A DNA stretch of 64,000 bases. Origin: Pieris napi (Eukaryota; Arthropoda; Insecta; Lepidoptera; Pieridae). The notes under the pieces were generated by a model. It saw nothing but the letters and a program-made list of their open reading frames with translations. It was not told where the DNA came from and did not search any database. This document shows, piece after piece, positions 11,518-23,641 of this stretch. The position numbers were made by a program, and so were the translations under genes. Numbering within the stretch: the first letter of the stretch is position 1; each line of letters starts with the position of its first letter. Location: NCBI RefSeq assembly GCF_905475465.1, contig NC_062251.1, positions 1,791,001 to 1,855,000 of the forward strand, given 5' to 3'.

Positions 11518-11955
11518 AACGTGTTTTATTATGAATAATGTTGATAACATTACGTTCTTGTCTGCGTTATTTTAGAGAAAGGTGTCAATCAAAAACATAA
11601 TTTGTAAAAAACCTTGACTTGCAACGCAGTTCTTCTGCTAAAGTTGAGATCCATGTAATTCCGTAAATTCAGTCCTTAAGGAACCTTCTGTCTTAGTTAT
11701 TACGTAATTAGCTAACCTAAAACATCTTAATGACCACGTACAAATTTACTCTCATCATTCATCGCGCCAAAAGTACAACTTCAAAAATAAAACAGCTCAC
11801 ATGAATACATTTGTCTCTTTCCATCATATCGTTCGTTAACAATGTGAAAGGGATGAAAGAGGGCTTTCTTTAAAAGTGCATTATCTATATTTTTATGGTT
11901 GTATAGAAGTTTTAATCTACGTCGATATCGGCGTTGTAATAAATGTATTTTTCAG

Positions 11956-12033
11956 ACATGGTGGGGCTGGGTGATGGGCGAAGGTGACGCGGTCGCGGGA
12001 GGGGAAGGGGGCGTGGACGTGGCAGAGGCAGAG
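11956..12033 (+). CDS. RG-tail gene, internal exon 2, with in-frame TGA
   Basis: The exon lies between TTTTTCAG and GAG|GTAATA. In the phase set by exon 1 it reads D MVGLGDGRR, then TGA at 11985-11987, then eight Arg-Gly codon pairs written with varied codons (CGC GGT, AGG GGA, CGT GGA, AGA GGC). The varied codons argue for selection on the RG tract. The TGA is either a local indel or sequence error, an unusual splice choice, or a sign of a decaying gene. Confidence 0.48.
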
Positions 12034-12070
12034 GTAATATTTGACTCATTCGTTCTTTATTCATTCATTT

Positions 12071-12324
12071 GACGACTCATTGGTCTAGTGGTTAGTACCC
12101 CTGACTGCGAATCCATGGGTCCCGGGTTCGATCCCCGGCTGAGACAAACATCGATGTGATGAGCATTTGGTGTTGTGCTTAGATCTTGGGTGTTTAAATA
12201 TGTATTTATATGTCTATCTATCTATAATATATATGTATATCCGTGGCATAGTACCCATAACACAAGCTTCACCAGCTTAGCATGGGACTAGGTCAATTGG
12301 TGTGAATTGTCTTTAAAAAAAAAC
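12071..12324 (+). mobile_element. tRNA-derived SINE, GACGACTCATTGG family, copy 1
   Basis: The head TCATTGGTCTAGTGGTTAGT resembles a tRNA-Asp/Glu 5' half; the B-box is GGGTTCGATCC. The tail ends in an A-run. It lies just after RG-tail exon 2, in the intron. Confidence 0.88.
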
Positions 12325-12361
12325 AACATAATTTAAAAGCAGTCCGACAACTTCACAGGAT

Positions 12362-12660
12362 AACTGTGCATCTTCAATCGCATTTACTATGGATAGTATT
12401 CTGAGGAGTTGTTCGGATTATACCTGAATCTGAGTTTCATCAGCAGACGTCGAAATCAAGGAAATTCCAACCATATTACGACGTCCGTCCACAAAAATAT
12501 GGAACCAGCTGCCTATTGAAATATTTCCCAAGCATTCCCAATTTATTCCCAAGCAAATATTACCCAAAGGGTCCTTCAAGCACATCTCTGCAAGAGGAAT
12601 CAGAAGAGAAACTGAGAGCAGTTAAAATCTTTCGCGTGTTTCTGCAAGATAAGATAGATG
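12362..12660 (+). pseudogene. Decayed LINE ORF2 C-terminal fragment in the RG-tail gene intron
   Basis: In shifting plus-strand frames one reads YSEELFG, FHQQTSKS and WNQLPIEIFP-like remnants. Several indels. It lies between RG-tail exons 2 and 3. Confidence 0.55.
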
Positions 12661-13108
12661 ATTAGAGTCAGTCATAAAAAAAGACATGAATCGCTCACGC
12701 TTACTCACGCTGGTGCCAACCAGTGTTCAGTGTGAGAGGGCATTTTCAGCTGGTAGGAAAATAGTGACTGACATAAGATGCCCCTTTTCAGGTAGCACTC
12801 TCTTGGCTTCTTAAGAAGTTATTCCAAAAACATTCGCGAGATTGTAATTCCTAATCCCACGAAATCTAAAATTCACTGCCTCGACTCGAGATTGCATTCC
12901 CTACTTGAATATGAGGCAAGATGCGTATCAATATTACTTTTTTTATATAACAGGGGGCAATCGGGCAGGAGGCTCACTCTATGTGAGTGATACCGCCGCC
13001 CATGGACACTCACACGCTCTCTCTCACACTCACTGCTAGGCTCGCAAGTACATTGTCGGCCTTATAAGAATTGGTAAAAATGTTTATTAACCATTGTATT
13101 CTTTTCAG

Positions 13109-13155
13109 GTCGCGGTGCATCCCCTGAATACGGTGGTAGCTTGACGCCTCCGTAG
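13109..13155 (+). CDS. RG-tail gene, terminal exon
   Basis: The acceptor is TATTCTTTTCAG|GT. Joined in phase to exon 2 it continues the RG run and ends GRGASPEYGGSLTPP plus TAG (13153-13155). The following 60 bp are C-rich 3' UTR-like sequence. All three exons agree in phase, which is the main evidence that they belong together. The gene converges tail-to-tail with uex. Confidence 0.5.
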
Positions 13156-13767
13156 CCCTCCCTCCCCGCGGGGACCTCCCCCGCCCCTCACTCATTCGCT
13201 GATCTACTAGATTCACTCATGTCTTAACTATGCTAGTGTAGATACTCTACATACTTTGTGGGGTGGATTTCAGTACATAGATGGAGACGGATATTTTATT
13301 ATAATATATGTCAAAGACGTTATAGTTACACCATATATAATTCAAGAACGGCCGGACAAATTTTCATGATATAGTGTTTTTGAATATAAATATAATATTC
13401 ATATTCAAAGTTCATTTGTTATAAATGGTATAAACGCACTGACAGCTCCTGTAATCTATGGTTAGTTTTAAAAATGACGTATATTGAAATTGAACTGACC
13501 AGTTGTTTGTTAAACTAAATAATTTTAAAATCTTGACATTGACATTACGAGCTTTGCCGAAACTTGTCTGCCTCCATTAGTAAATCAGTGAGTGACATAG
13601 AGTGAGTTTATTTAGAGAATGCAGTGATATGTAAGACTCTCAGAGTAATTACTCTATTATACCAACAGATAACGAAACCTCCGAGTATCGGTATGTCTGT
13701 AAGGTTAGAAAATTTTATAGTGATGAGCCATGTTTGTAGTAGGTTAGCCACTAAAGATTTTGATTTA

Positions 13768-14039
13768 GGCCGCTAACTCACCGGGACGCCACGGTGACGT
13801 CACCGGCTACGTAGGCATAACTACCCTTTGCTAGCCAACTGGACTCGCCAGCAGCTGTCTATCTGACAGTTCTCTCAGGTTTCGTATTGAGAATGGAAAG
13901 CATAAAAAGGGGAAGTGTTGCTCCTGGTTGCGCTTCCAACTTGCCAAGTGGGTTGATTGCCATACATTTCAATATAAATATAAATTGTTTGGATACGTAG
14001 CAAGCGACGTTGCCATAGCATCCCGTTAAGTTAGCGGCC
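13768..14039. mobile_element. 272-bp TIR element with TTA duplication
   Basis: Ends GGCCGCTAACTCACCGGGA and a near complement (TCCCGTTAAGTTAGCGGCC), flanked by TTA on both sides. A 3-bp TTA duplication fits PIF/Harbinger-type elements. No transposase. Confidence 0.82.
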
Positions 14040-14042
14040 TTA

Positions 14043-16650
14043 GGTGTAAAAAGATACCAAAACATATAAAATTGTAATCATTTGTCTTTTCAATAGTTCT
14101 TATTGAAATTAAATGAACATTTGTAGATCAGGAGCGTGAGACAAATCACTTTTCGACAGACACACTATGGTCACGTGACAAGAGAGCACTAATGTCATTT
14201 GACAGTCTGTTAGTGTTAGCCACGCCTGTAAAAAAGTGATTATGAAGATTCAGCTCCCGTAGAAGAGTTTTATGAATTAACAATAAACTTAGCAATAATC
14301 AATTTTTTTTTAAATATAATTAATTAACCTCGTTTATAATGAATCATATGAATATGTATGCTAATAATTATTATGAAAGCTGTAGAATTACTTAGTGTAG
14401 TGCCAGACACGATATTATAAAAAATAAGTTGTCTACTAGAAATATACGCCCATATTAGATAATTAGATAGACTCTTAGATAAACTCTTCCACTATGAGAA
14501 AGTCAACTGTGTTAATGTTCAGATGATTTTAGTGAGTCTTCCCCGTAAGAGAAGTGTTGTTTTGAGCCACTAGTCAAGCGTGAGACAATACGTTGAGAAT
14601 CTCGGCAATACACCAATCGTATATCGTTGAAGGCGTTAGAAAACCGGCATGTTAATAAAAAGCGATGGCCGATGACAGGTGTCAGACACAGTGCAGACCT
14701 TTTCTTTTTTTAATTTCTTAATCTCTCCGACGCTTGTGGTGCGAATCATTATTTTATTCCCATATTTTGTTAAGAAAATTCGTAGGATTACTGTCGTAGC
14801 CACTTCCAATAATATTCCTAATATTCATATGCTGAATTGCATTTTTATACATAAATATGTAGGTATAGAAGTTAAATATTGTCTATGTATGTTTAGAACA
14901 CTATTATTAGGTCTAGTCTTTGTCAGTTCTCTAGCGTATAAGTAATTTATTATTAACGAATTATTATGTGGATTACATAAATTATACATTCACTACGAAA
15001 GATGTGAATGGCTGTGTTACTATATTCTGTCAGCTGTCAGCTTTGTAACTGAACATGTTGGTATACTTGATGAAATGATGTAGCTAGTAAGAATATTTCA
15101 TCGTTATCTACAAAATAAATTAACTTTTAACTGTCAAAAATCCTATAAGCACTGTCGTTAGTATTTTAATCTGTAATTTATAACAAACTTTTAAAAGTAA
15201 AGAATAACATTATACAAATAGTAATTATAATTCTATATTATAAGTAATATTATCTTTAAGCTAGTGTAGTCCTCGGGAAATAAGACTGAGAGGTGATTTT
15301 ATCTTAGTCAAAGCACACTTTTTCTTAGCACGCAAAATCTGGCAGTTCATGCCGAAGCTTGAGAGAAATATAAATATAATCTGCATGGAATTATGGTTTT
15401 TATAGTGTGTGGAAAGAGAGTCTACGCCGCATTTGTTATTTGAGGTCGCAGCAAAAATAAATTTGGTGTGTGTATGTGTGCGTGCGTATACAGTGCGTGC
15501 GTGCGTTCGACAGTATCGGAAAGTATATCATTTTTAACGCAGCAAATATGAGTAATATTAGTTTGAATTACCTCGACGCTGGCTGGTGATCTTTTAGCAC
15601 AGACTATAAATGTCTATAAATTAACTAGCTATATAATATTTAATGTATCTAATAGATTATAGAAAGTAAATTCTTAAATTAATAAAAGTTATATACTAAC
15701 CTTTTCAAAGCTACATTTGAATATAACTGTAGAATATCGCAATAAATGCATTATTAATTGAAACATTGTTTTATTGTTAATAAAGATCAATGATCACACG
15801 AAGTTTGTATCACCAAGGAGTTCTAATTTTTTTTTTGAAAGCGCGCCATTTCTCGTCACTGACATATTTAAATACTTACTAATCTGTGGCTGCGCCAATT
15901 TTAGCTATTTCTTGTTTGAAACTGATGCCAATTATTATAAAAGCATGCCATTTTTTAGTCCTTGGGAAGCAATATTTGTTTTGTGATGGGGAAGAGAGAC
16001 TCAGAAATAAATTTGTCTTGAAAATAAACTAAACGTAAGTATATTTGACATTAGTTTTTAGCGTCAAATACATAGATATCAAGCCAACTAAATATTTTTG
16101 GCGGGAAAAAATAAAAAAACATGAACATAAAATCATTTATTTTCAAAACAGATAATATTTTACGCTTAAATCTACTTCGTAAATGCTAAATTTCCGACCA
16201 ATTAACATATCAAGCCGTACTCAGAGTCGCACGTTAAGACTACGGAATAAATACTTCGCCGTATCATCTTCTATTTTATAGGGGAAAGATTAATATTATT
16301 GTGTGTTCGATATAAAAAAATCGAAAACTCCATTGTATATTAACAATTTATAATATAATTTATATTTAGAAATCAATAATAACGGTATTTAATACTTTCT
16401 TACATAGTTTACTGGGGGTTACTGTATTAAGATAATATTAATTATGAGATAATTAAATGGACGACTCTGTGTAAGGCATATGTCAGTACTCAGCTATAAT
16501 GTTGCGAATTCCAGAAGAGATCCTGATCTTATTAGATTATAGAAAAGAACGTTAGACAGTTCATGAATACAGTAGTCTTACCCTGTAATAAATCAGCACT
16601 GGTATTCAACAGTCAACTTTTAAGACACGATTTATTACATTTCCACCTTT
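14043..16650. other. AT-rich intergenic DNA
   Basis: No gene seen. A short inverted pair, AATCACTTTT (14154) and AAAAGTGATTA (14233), marks a possible small MITE. A GTGTGTATGTGTGCGTGCG run lies at 15465-15510. Confidence 0.45.
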
Positions 16651-16874
16651 GGGAGCGTTCAAGTATTATGTTACGAATTTTAGAGGGGGGGGGGGTTCCC
16701 TTTTGTAAAAAGTGTACTTTACACCACATAATGGTAACTTTTAGGTATAAAAAGTCACTGGGTGGTCACGAAACGTTTTACTATACTTGAGTACAGAAAA
16801 AGTTACACGTTACATGGGGGGGGGGGGGGGCAATAATCTCCAATAAATGCGTGACGTAATACTTGAACGCTCCC
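16651..16874 (+). mobile_element. TIR element, GGGAGCGTTCAAG family, copy 1
   Basis: Ends GGGAGCGTTCAAGTATTA and its complement; TTT duplicated at both flanks. Contains G-runs of 9 to 15. No coding capacity. Confidence 0.85.
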
Positions 16875-17164
16875 TTTACAGAGTAGCCCTGCATGACGAG
16901 ATGATGCAAGAAGGACGCAACATTTATCGCAGAGTACTGTTTCACTGATTTTACATACAATGACTTACCTAAATCTACGGCCACACACCGAGAACGGACT
17001 GAGTAATGACAGCTGTCAAATTCCAACTGTCAAACATGACAGCTCGCGTATTATGGAAAGACTTTTGGAAACCCACTGCGCGTATATAGGCCTCCTATGA
17101 AAGGGATATATGCAGTTACACAAATCTTGTGTAAGATTTAAAAATAACACGTGTATGTCATCCA

Positions 17165-17411
17165 TTACGTTTTTGACATTTTTTTTACAGGAGACAATCG
17201 GACAGGAATCTCACCTGAGGTTAAGTGATACCGCCGCCCATGGGCACTCGCAAGCGCGCTGCCGTATTTTAAGAATTGGTACGCTCTTTTCTTGAAGGAC
17301 CCTATCGAATTGGTTCGGAAATACTTCAGTGGGTAGCTGGTTTCACATAGTGGCGGCAAAAACTGTCTAAGAAACGCTCAGTTGTGGAACGACGGACGTA
17401 AATGTGATACG
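17165..17411 (-). pseudogene. LINE ORF2 3' end fragment
   Basis: The EVFPNQFD...FKKRAYQF region with small deletions, followed (leftwards) by the GGCGGTATCACTTAACCTCA-type 3' UTR. Confidence 0.72.
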
Positions 17412-17715
17412 GATGGTATTTATACGTTAATTGCGTTAAAAGAAACGCGTTTAAATGTATAACTATGATTAGCAGTGCATGTATGAATTCTCAATCCATT
17501 CTGAATGTATGGCGAAGCAAATATCGCCGCATTTTTGATTATTAACATAAAATTAAGTACTTTTAAATGTTTCCGAAAACAGTATTTTCTAATTAAAACA
17601 TCACAATTCGACTAACACATACGCACGTTTAAAACGTAATTTAGTTGTTTTACAGTGGTATATAGTCTTTTTACTACTGTTGAGAAAAAGTTAGTACTAC
17701 CTACAGTTGTTCTAT

Positions 17716-18280
17716 TAGTATAAGATCCCGATATACAACGACCTTCCCCGAGATGCTTATTTCATGAAACGTATTTTATATTTAATTTAATATGTCAATA
17801 AATATAATCCATATGGGTTGCCTAGCAAATTTCAGTCCAGTGTATGTTTAATTAATATTTAAAAAAAATATTTTTTTATAATTTGCATGTAGTACGTTTT
17901 TTTAAGTTTTTTCAATCAATATTTTTAATCAGGGTAGTATTATATATGTATCACTATAACCTTCTTTTTTACTAAAGATGTATATATACTTTAGTGTCAC
18001 ATAAAAAATATACACATAAATAATTAATTGACTAAAAACAACCTAACGTTTGCATATTCTATGGGCTTCATACTTTCGATTGGTATAGAATTTATCTAAT
18101 AATCATACCGGTGAAATGTTTAAAAAAATATTTCTTTTTAAATATTAATTAAACATACTCTGGACATTTTCTAGGCAACCCGTATGGATTATTTTTATTG
18201 ACATATTAAATTAAATATGAAATACGTTTCATTAAATAAGCATCTCGGTGAAGGTCGTTGTATATCGGGATCTTAGACCA
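17716..18280 (-). mobile_element. Palindromic MITE family A, copy 2
   Basis: 565 bp, reverse orientation (TAGTATAAG end at the left, TAGACCA end at the right), flanked by TAT on both sides. Inner sequence closely matches copies 1, 3 and 4. Confidence 0.92.
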
Positions 18281-18963
18281 TATGGTAATTCTTTTTTGAA
18301 ACAGAATCTTAACTAATAATACTAACCAACCGATCACGAAACTGCACAACTGTAGGTATAACCAGCGGCACGTAAGTCTAGCGCTGGCCGATACGTGGAG
18401 GGGATTGCTGCGCATGTGTACTGTCGCGCGGGGGACAAAATGCGACTGGAGAGCCAATCGACGCTCTTCATTCCGCTAGCCCCCCTCAGGTACCTTATTT
18501 TTTACTTCTGCGCAATAACGGTCAGCGCTAGAGTTTCGTGCCGCTACTTATAACGCGCTAAAGATTAGTCCAATCGCGATATTTCCATCCATCACATAAC
18601 ACTGTCTTCGGAAACTGCTAATAACACAAAGCCAACAAACGAATGACTAGATATAATACTTATTGTCGTACTGTGTTAGGCCATTAAAATAAAGCACCCA
18701 AATTATATACAATAAACAAATAAATTTGATAGTTAAAATAAATTCACAAAAATTCTCATTTTGATATTTTAACGAAACTTTAGATAAACTTTAGCCACGA
18801 TGTGAAATATAAGCAAACTAAAATATAACTTAGACGAAGTATGTTGCTGATAACAATAATGAGGAATGAAACCTATACAGTGAGCAAATAAATGATATTG
18901 TCTTTGCCCCTATATCTTTGTACAGTCTGCCACCATTGAATGGAGGCAAACACCACTGTCTAA

Positions 18964-19242
18964 GGGAGCGTTCAAGTATTACGTAACGTATTTTGGGAGG
19001 GGGGAGGGTCCTTTTGTAAAACGGTACGATGCGGGGCAGGGATTAAATTACGCGTTATTGTTAATATTTTTTTCTACTTACACCACATAATAGTAACTAA
19101 AGAGTCACTAGGTGGTCACGAAACGTTTTACTATACTTGGGTACAGTACTGTACTTGGGTACTGAATAACGTTACGGCGAGTTACATGGGGGGGGGGTCA
19201 ATAATCCCCTAAAATTGAGTTACGTAATACTTGAACGCTCCC
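18964..19242 (+). mobile_element. TIR element, GGGAGCGTTCAAG family, copy 2
   Basis: Full 279-bp copy with both TIRs. Flanks are TAA and TAT, one mismatch in the expected 3-bp duplication. Confidence 0.83.
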
Positions 19243-19463
19243 TATAGCGATAAAACATTTAGTTTCTTTATATTTTAATAGTAAATAAAGTAGAGATACA
19301 TTATTATCTTTATATTAGTAGAGATACATATTACTAGTAGAGATACAATAGTAATAAAGTAGAGATACATTATTATCTATGGTACAATTAATCTATTACA
19401 AATGTGAGTCTTGGCTTGCATCCGTTTCTTTCATCATTATATGATATTGCAACATCTCTAAGA

Positions 19464-19952
19464 CCTACAACGCACTAGCGGCTGGCCGTAATGCGGCGTG
19501 CCGCTGCGGTAGGCCGCACATAGATTATAACATGAAACCGCACGATAACGACGCACTGATTTGCGGACAACCGTCAACCGCTCCGGTTGTTCTGGGGCTG
19601 CAACGAGCCGCACCGGTTGAATGATGCGGCGCGCCGCGTTCCCTACAGGCACTCGGCGCGGTTAGCCGCAAATACCGCGTCTTACCCGCCTCAGTCATCG
19701 CTTGTTCCTTGCGCTAGACACTACGCAGAGTTTTTTGACGATATAATCTACGATGATATAAATAAATAACTGCCGCAACTTCTTCAACGTCCATCATGTG
19801 CAATATTTCAAGAAGCACTGACGAGTGACGATTGCGGCAGTCCGCAATAGGGACGGTTAGCTGGAATACGGCATGCCGCTACGGCAGACCGTATATACCG
19901 CGGCTACCGCAGCGGCACACCGCATTGCGGCCAGCCGCTAGTGCGTTGTAGG
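19464..19952. mobile_element. GC-rich TIR element (489 bp)
   Basis: CCTACAACGCACTAGCGGCT at the left pairs with AGCCGCTAGTGCGTTGTAGG at the right. The arms and interior hold many internal inverted GCCGC/GCGGC blocks, unlike the AT-rich surroundings. I could not fix a target duplication. No convincing protein. Confidence 0.75.
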
Positions 19953-20723
19953 CCTAATAGTTATATCAAATAGGTCTCTCGCAACTTAGTAGCTTAACAC
20001 GGCTTAAGTAGCTTTCCGCAAAGTTTTTTTTACTAGCTACTTTTCGAATAAATCAAAGACAATATAGGTAAATAATAAAAAAGAATTGTCTTTTTCTGTT
20101 TTAAGTACATAATTTAGCAATATTTTGTATTTGCACACAATCTTCTACTACAGATACTTCCTCTAAGGTATAGAAATCTTACAAAAAGAGCCTCTTACTT
20201 TTCGGCATTGAAAAGACTTTTATGGGGTGAACAATCCAATCTTAAATTAATCCGCTTATTACAAGTGCAAACTATACTAAAAACAGTGTATATAGCTAGA
20301 GATGTATTTGTCCCAAAACCTAGTGAACTTGTAGTTTATTTTTTAAATATAGATACAGCAAAATTTTGGGATCGGAGTACTTTCCTTAAATTTTCAACAA
20401 CTTGATATTTCATTACGATTCTTGGTTTAAATAAATTAGGATTTATCAATTGGAGTCTTTATTTTATAATAAGTTTTGCGTTCCGGGTGTAGTCTAATAA
20501 TTTAATTTAAAAATTCTCTAAATCTTGAAATTACTTCTTAAACTGAAATACAGCCTAAATGATTTAAAACAGCTGATCATGACGGGTGAATAAGTCTAGT
20601 GTACTACCTAGTGTCTACTTGTGTCTGTATAGTAAAAGAACAAATATTTCTTGGGATAATTCAGAAACCTATGTGCCGCACAATAGGCTAACTCAAAACT
20701 ACACCAGACTTCTTGACAGAGAA

Positions 20724-21160
20724 AAAAAGTGCGTGCGTACAAAGTACACATGTCAGAAGTGAAACTTCTTTGAAAATCATTATTACCAAGGTAAAAGCCC
20801 CAATAGATGATCATGTACCAGTATATGATCACTCCATGTATTTGTATATCTATATTCACACGTTTACTGCACAAGACTAATATGTAACTACTAAACGAAT
20901 ACAACCAATAGCGTGTATTGTTTCTCGATCTCCCTTACTCTCTCTCTCAATCTTTCTCACTATAGCTCTCTCCCACCTCTCGCTCCATGGCTACTGCTTC
21001 ATGCTACGTTCGCCCTTTCTCCCTCTCTCGCAAACAATCTCAATAGCTCTCTCCCTTTTCTTCGACAAAAACGCTGCACATCTTCGTGACGCTAATATTA
21101 TTATTATTGATTCATCTGTAAAAATTTTACCCTCATGTACCTAAAGAAGTTTCACTACAA
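20724..21160 (+). mobile_element. MITE with terminal AAAGAAGTTTCACTTC motif, copy 1
   Basis: Starts with a GTGCGTGCGTACAAAGTACA-type end and the palindromic motif AGAAGTGAAACTTCTTT, holds a CTCTC-rich middle and GACAAAAACGCTGCACATCT, and ends AAAGAAGTTTCACT. Copies are also at 30930, 39101, 45119 and 63148. Confidence 0.78.
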
Positions 21161-23396
21161 TAACTTAATTGTATAATATTTGGGCTACATAAGCTGTAAA
21201 TAAATAAATACATATTTTCAGGTACTTTTTCGCCGACTTTAAAAAACCAAGACTCGACTTGTAAGTTTTTTGTATAGTTCACTAGATTTTTGGTACATAT
21301 TCACGATATTTTTATGATTTTTAAACGAGAATTTAATTACTTAGGGTACCTACTCAAAATTTTACTTACTAAAGTTACATAGTCAGCAAGCGTACAACTC
21401 TACAATATATCATATAAAATTACTATCGAAATTGGGTTACGTCGACGACATCATTAAGGTTCTTTAACGCCGCTTCTATATTCAATCCCAATCCAATGTT
21501 TACTTCTAGAGATTGATATTTCAAACCATTTCTCATAAAATACTTTGCCTATCGATCGATGGATCGTTTTTGAAAAATATCTTTGGATTCGACAGGTCCA
21601 ATTTTGACATTTATCAATCTAAATTTGCTAAATTCTGGATTGGAAATAATTTTACATTATAGTTTGTTAAGTGTTATTAAAAAATAGCGTATTTTATTAG
21701 CCATGTACTATTTATTTTACTAAAATCTATTTATGTATTAAGTACGGACATATTATATATATATTTGTACATATATATTATATATTTCTGTAAAGATCAC
21801 AGTTTTTTAATACGAGTTTCTAGATATAAGTACGCACTGTCTAAAAAAGCTATATTATTCTAGATATAATTTAAACCATAAATTCAAAATGGCCGCTCTG
21901 GCAGTTACACTGATTGGCTGAAGAAATAGAATTTCATAATTATTGTACAACATCGTAAAATATTCCCAGCGCTTCCAAAAACTAAATAATCAGGTTTTAT
22001 TTAAGTAATTTCTCTTGTTCATCTCTCGCTGCGAATACATCACCATTTCGCTCTGGTGATGAACGGCTAAATGATGACCGGCTATGGTTAGGCGGATTTG
22101 GTGATATCTGAAAAAAATATCGCATCATGGATTAGATTGTAGGTATCACAAGGATGTAGCTAACAAACCAAAACAACAAATTCCTAGTTTGATTCTTGAA
22201 TCAATATGTTTTTGAAAGTCTTGTTAAATGGTCCTTCGGTCCGGAATTTTGTTTTAGGTTCGATTCTTTTTAAGGCTAGAAGACATAGCCTATATCAACC
22301 ACATTCAAAAATTACCAACACTTTGGGCTGGGTTCGATCCCTGAGAAACAATAAGTGTTTCGGGTGTGTATGGCTTTTATCACTTGGCTTATTTTATTAG
22401 CGAATCAGACAAAAGCTACAACGATCAGGCGTGAAATTTCTATAGGAACACGACAGGTTATGTTTTGGATTGGATTTCGATACGGTCGAATATTATTGTA
22501 GGTACCCACATTTACTAAACTTTGTAAAAAGTTTTTGATCATTTTGGCTGAACTATTAATAAATTGTTATCAAATGCTAAAATACCTGTCTAGACGGAGT
22601 TCTGTGTTCACCACTGATACTAATATCTTCATCCACAGACTGCAGCAACTGCGGAGAAATTAAAAAATGTATTTTTCAATTGTATTCATAGACAATTTCT
22701 ACATATAAAATACTGTACATCAATTTAATAATTCATTAATGCTCGCTCAAATTGAATAGCAGCTTAACAACCTGTAAATATACGCACGCTGCCAAACGGT
22801 GGGATTCAATAAAAAAAATGCAATACTGAAAATTTCTGTCTCTTGAATGACTATGATGTCTACATTAATGGGGTGATGACGTGACAACGAAAATCATGAC
22901 TCATTGTCCCGTAACGCTCATTGTACGCTTGCGCCGCAACTATCTCTCTTCCACTAGAAGACATAAGTATGCAATCATTTCATCAATGTTTTGTTATGAC
23001 GTTGTCACGTTAAACTATTGTCCCTAAACCGACTTTAGAGTTAACCATATTTTTTAATTAATTGATTTAATATTTTAACGATCAGAATATTTATCCGACA
23101 ATAAGTCACAAAGCCCACTGGCGCACGCACTACTACAGATACCTGCGTGCACGCACACAGACACGCGGAGCAAGACCTGTTTTGTGGCTGCGTGCGAGCG
23201 TCTATAAAGTTTCAATAATTTTGAGACGTTTAGATAATAAATATGTGAAATTGATAAATAATTTGGAAATGCTCATTAAAATACATTTCCAAGACTACGC
23301 TATTCAACTGTTTCCTAGAGGATGGAAATATATATGGGAAATAGGACATCAACTGCCTTCGACGTATGACATGACAAGGCTAAATACGAAAAACCT
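21161..23396. other. Intergenic DNA downstream of uex
   Basis: Would hold the uex 3' UTR on the minus strand just below 23397; I cannot place the poly(A) site. An inverted pair around 22035-22065 (CATCACCA/TGGTGATG) is a small hairpin. No other gene. Confidence 0.45.
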
Positions 23397-23641
23397 TCAA
23401 GTCTGATCCTTCTTCTCCAATAACCTCAAAATTTTCGACAACTTCTTCAAAATCAACTTTTGCGTTTCATCAGTGCGAATCGATTCAATAGACGAAACGG
23501 TTCTCGCATCGCTTTCGAATCGAATCGAATCAGACACATCGTCCAACTGTTGTAGGATTTCTGAGACACTATCATTCTTGTGTGGATGAAACGTTAGGAG
23601 GGATTGTTCGGTACGAAATTGCGCCTTCTTTTTATTCATTC
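23397..23641 (-). CDS. uex: uex exon N: terminal coding exon
   Basis: The acceptor GTACCAG|GA joins in phase to exon M (DAKG|MNKKKAQFRTEQ). The exon continues with SLLTFHPHKNDSVSEILQQL and ends ILRLLEKKDQT plus TGA at 23397-23399. The tail contains a Leu/Ile/Lys-rich, probably helical segment. It is separated from exon M by a 6.3-kb intron, 5 kb of which is retrotransposon. Confidence 0.78.

Noticed and set aside
12071..12145. A functional tRNA gene
   Set aside because: The tRNA-like head is followed by a conserved tail and A-run and occurs four times here, so it is a SINE.
16810..16829. Long G-run as a G-quadruplex regulatory site
   Set aside because: It is a homopolymer expansion inside a TIR element; similar runs occur in each copy of the family.
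19587..19769. GC-rich patch as a CpG-island promoter
   Set aside because: The terminal inverted repeats explain it as a mobile element; no adjacent first exon.
23182..23406. Plus-strand frame overlapping the uex stop
   Set aside because: No recognisable motif and antisense to the terminal exon and 3' UTR.
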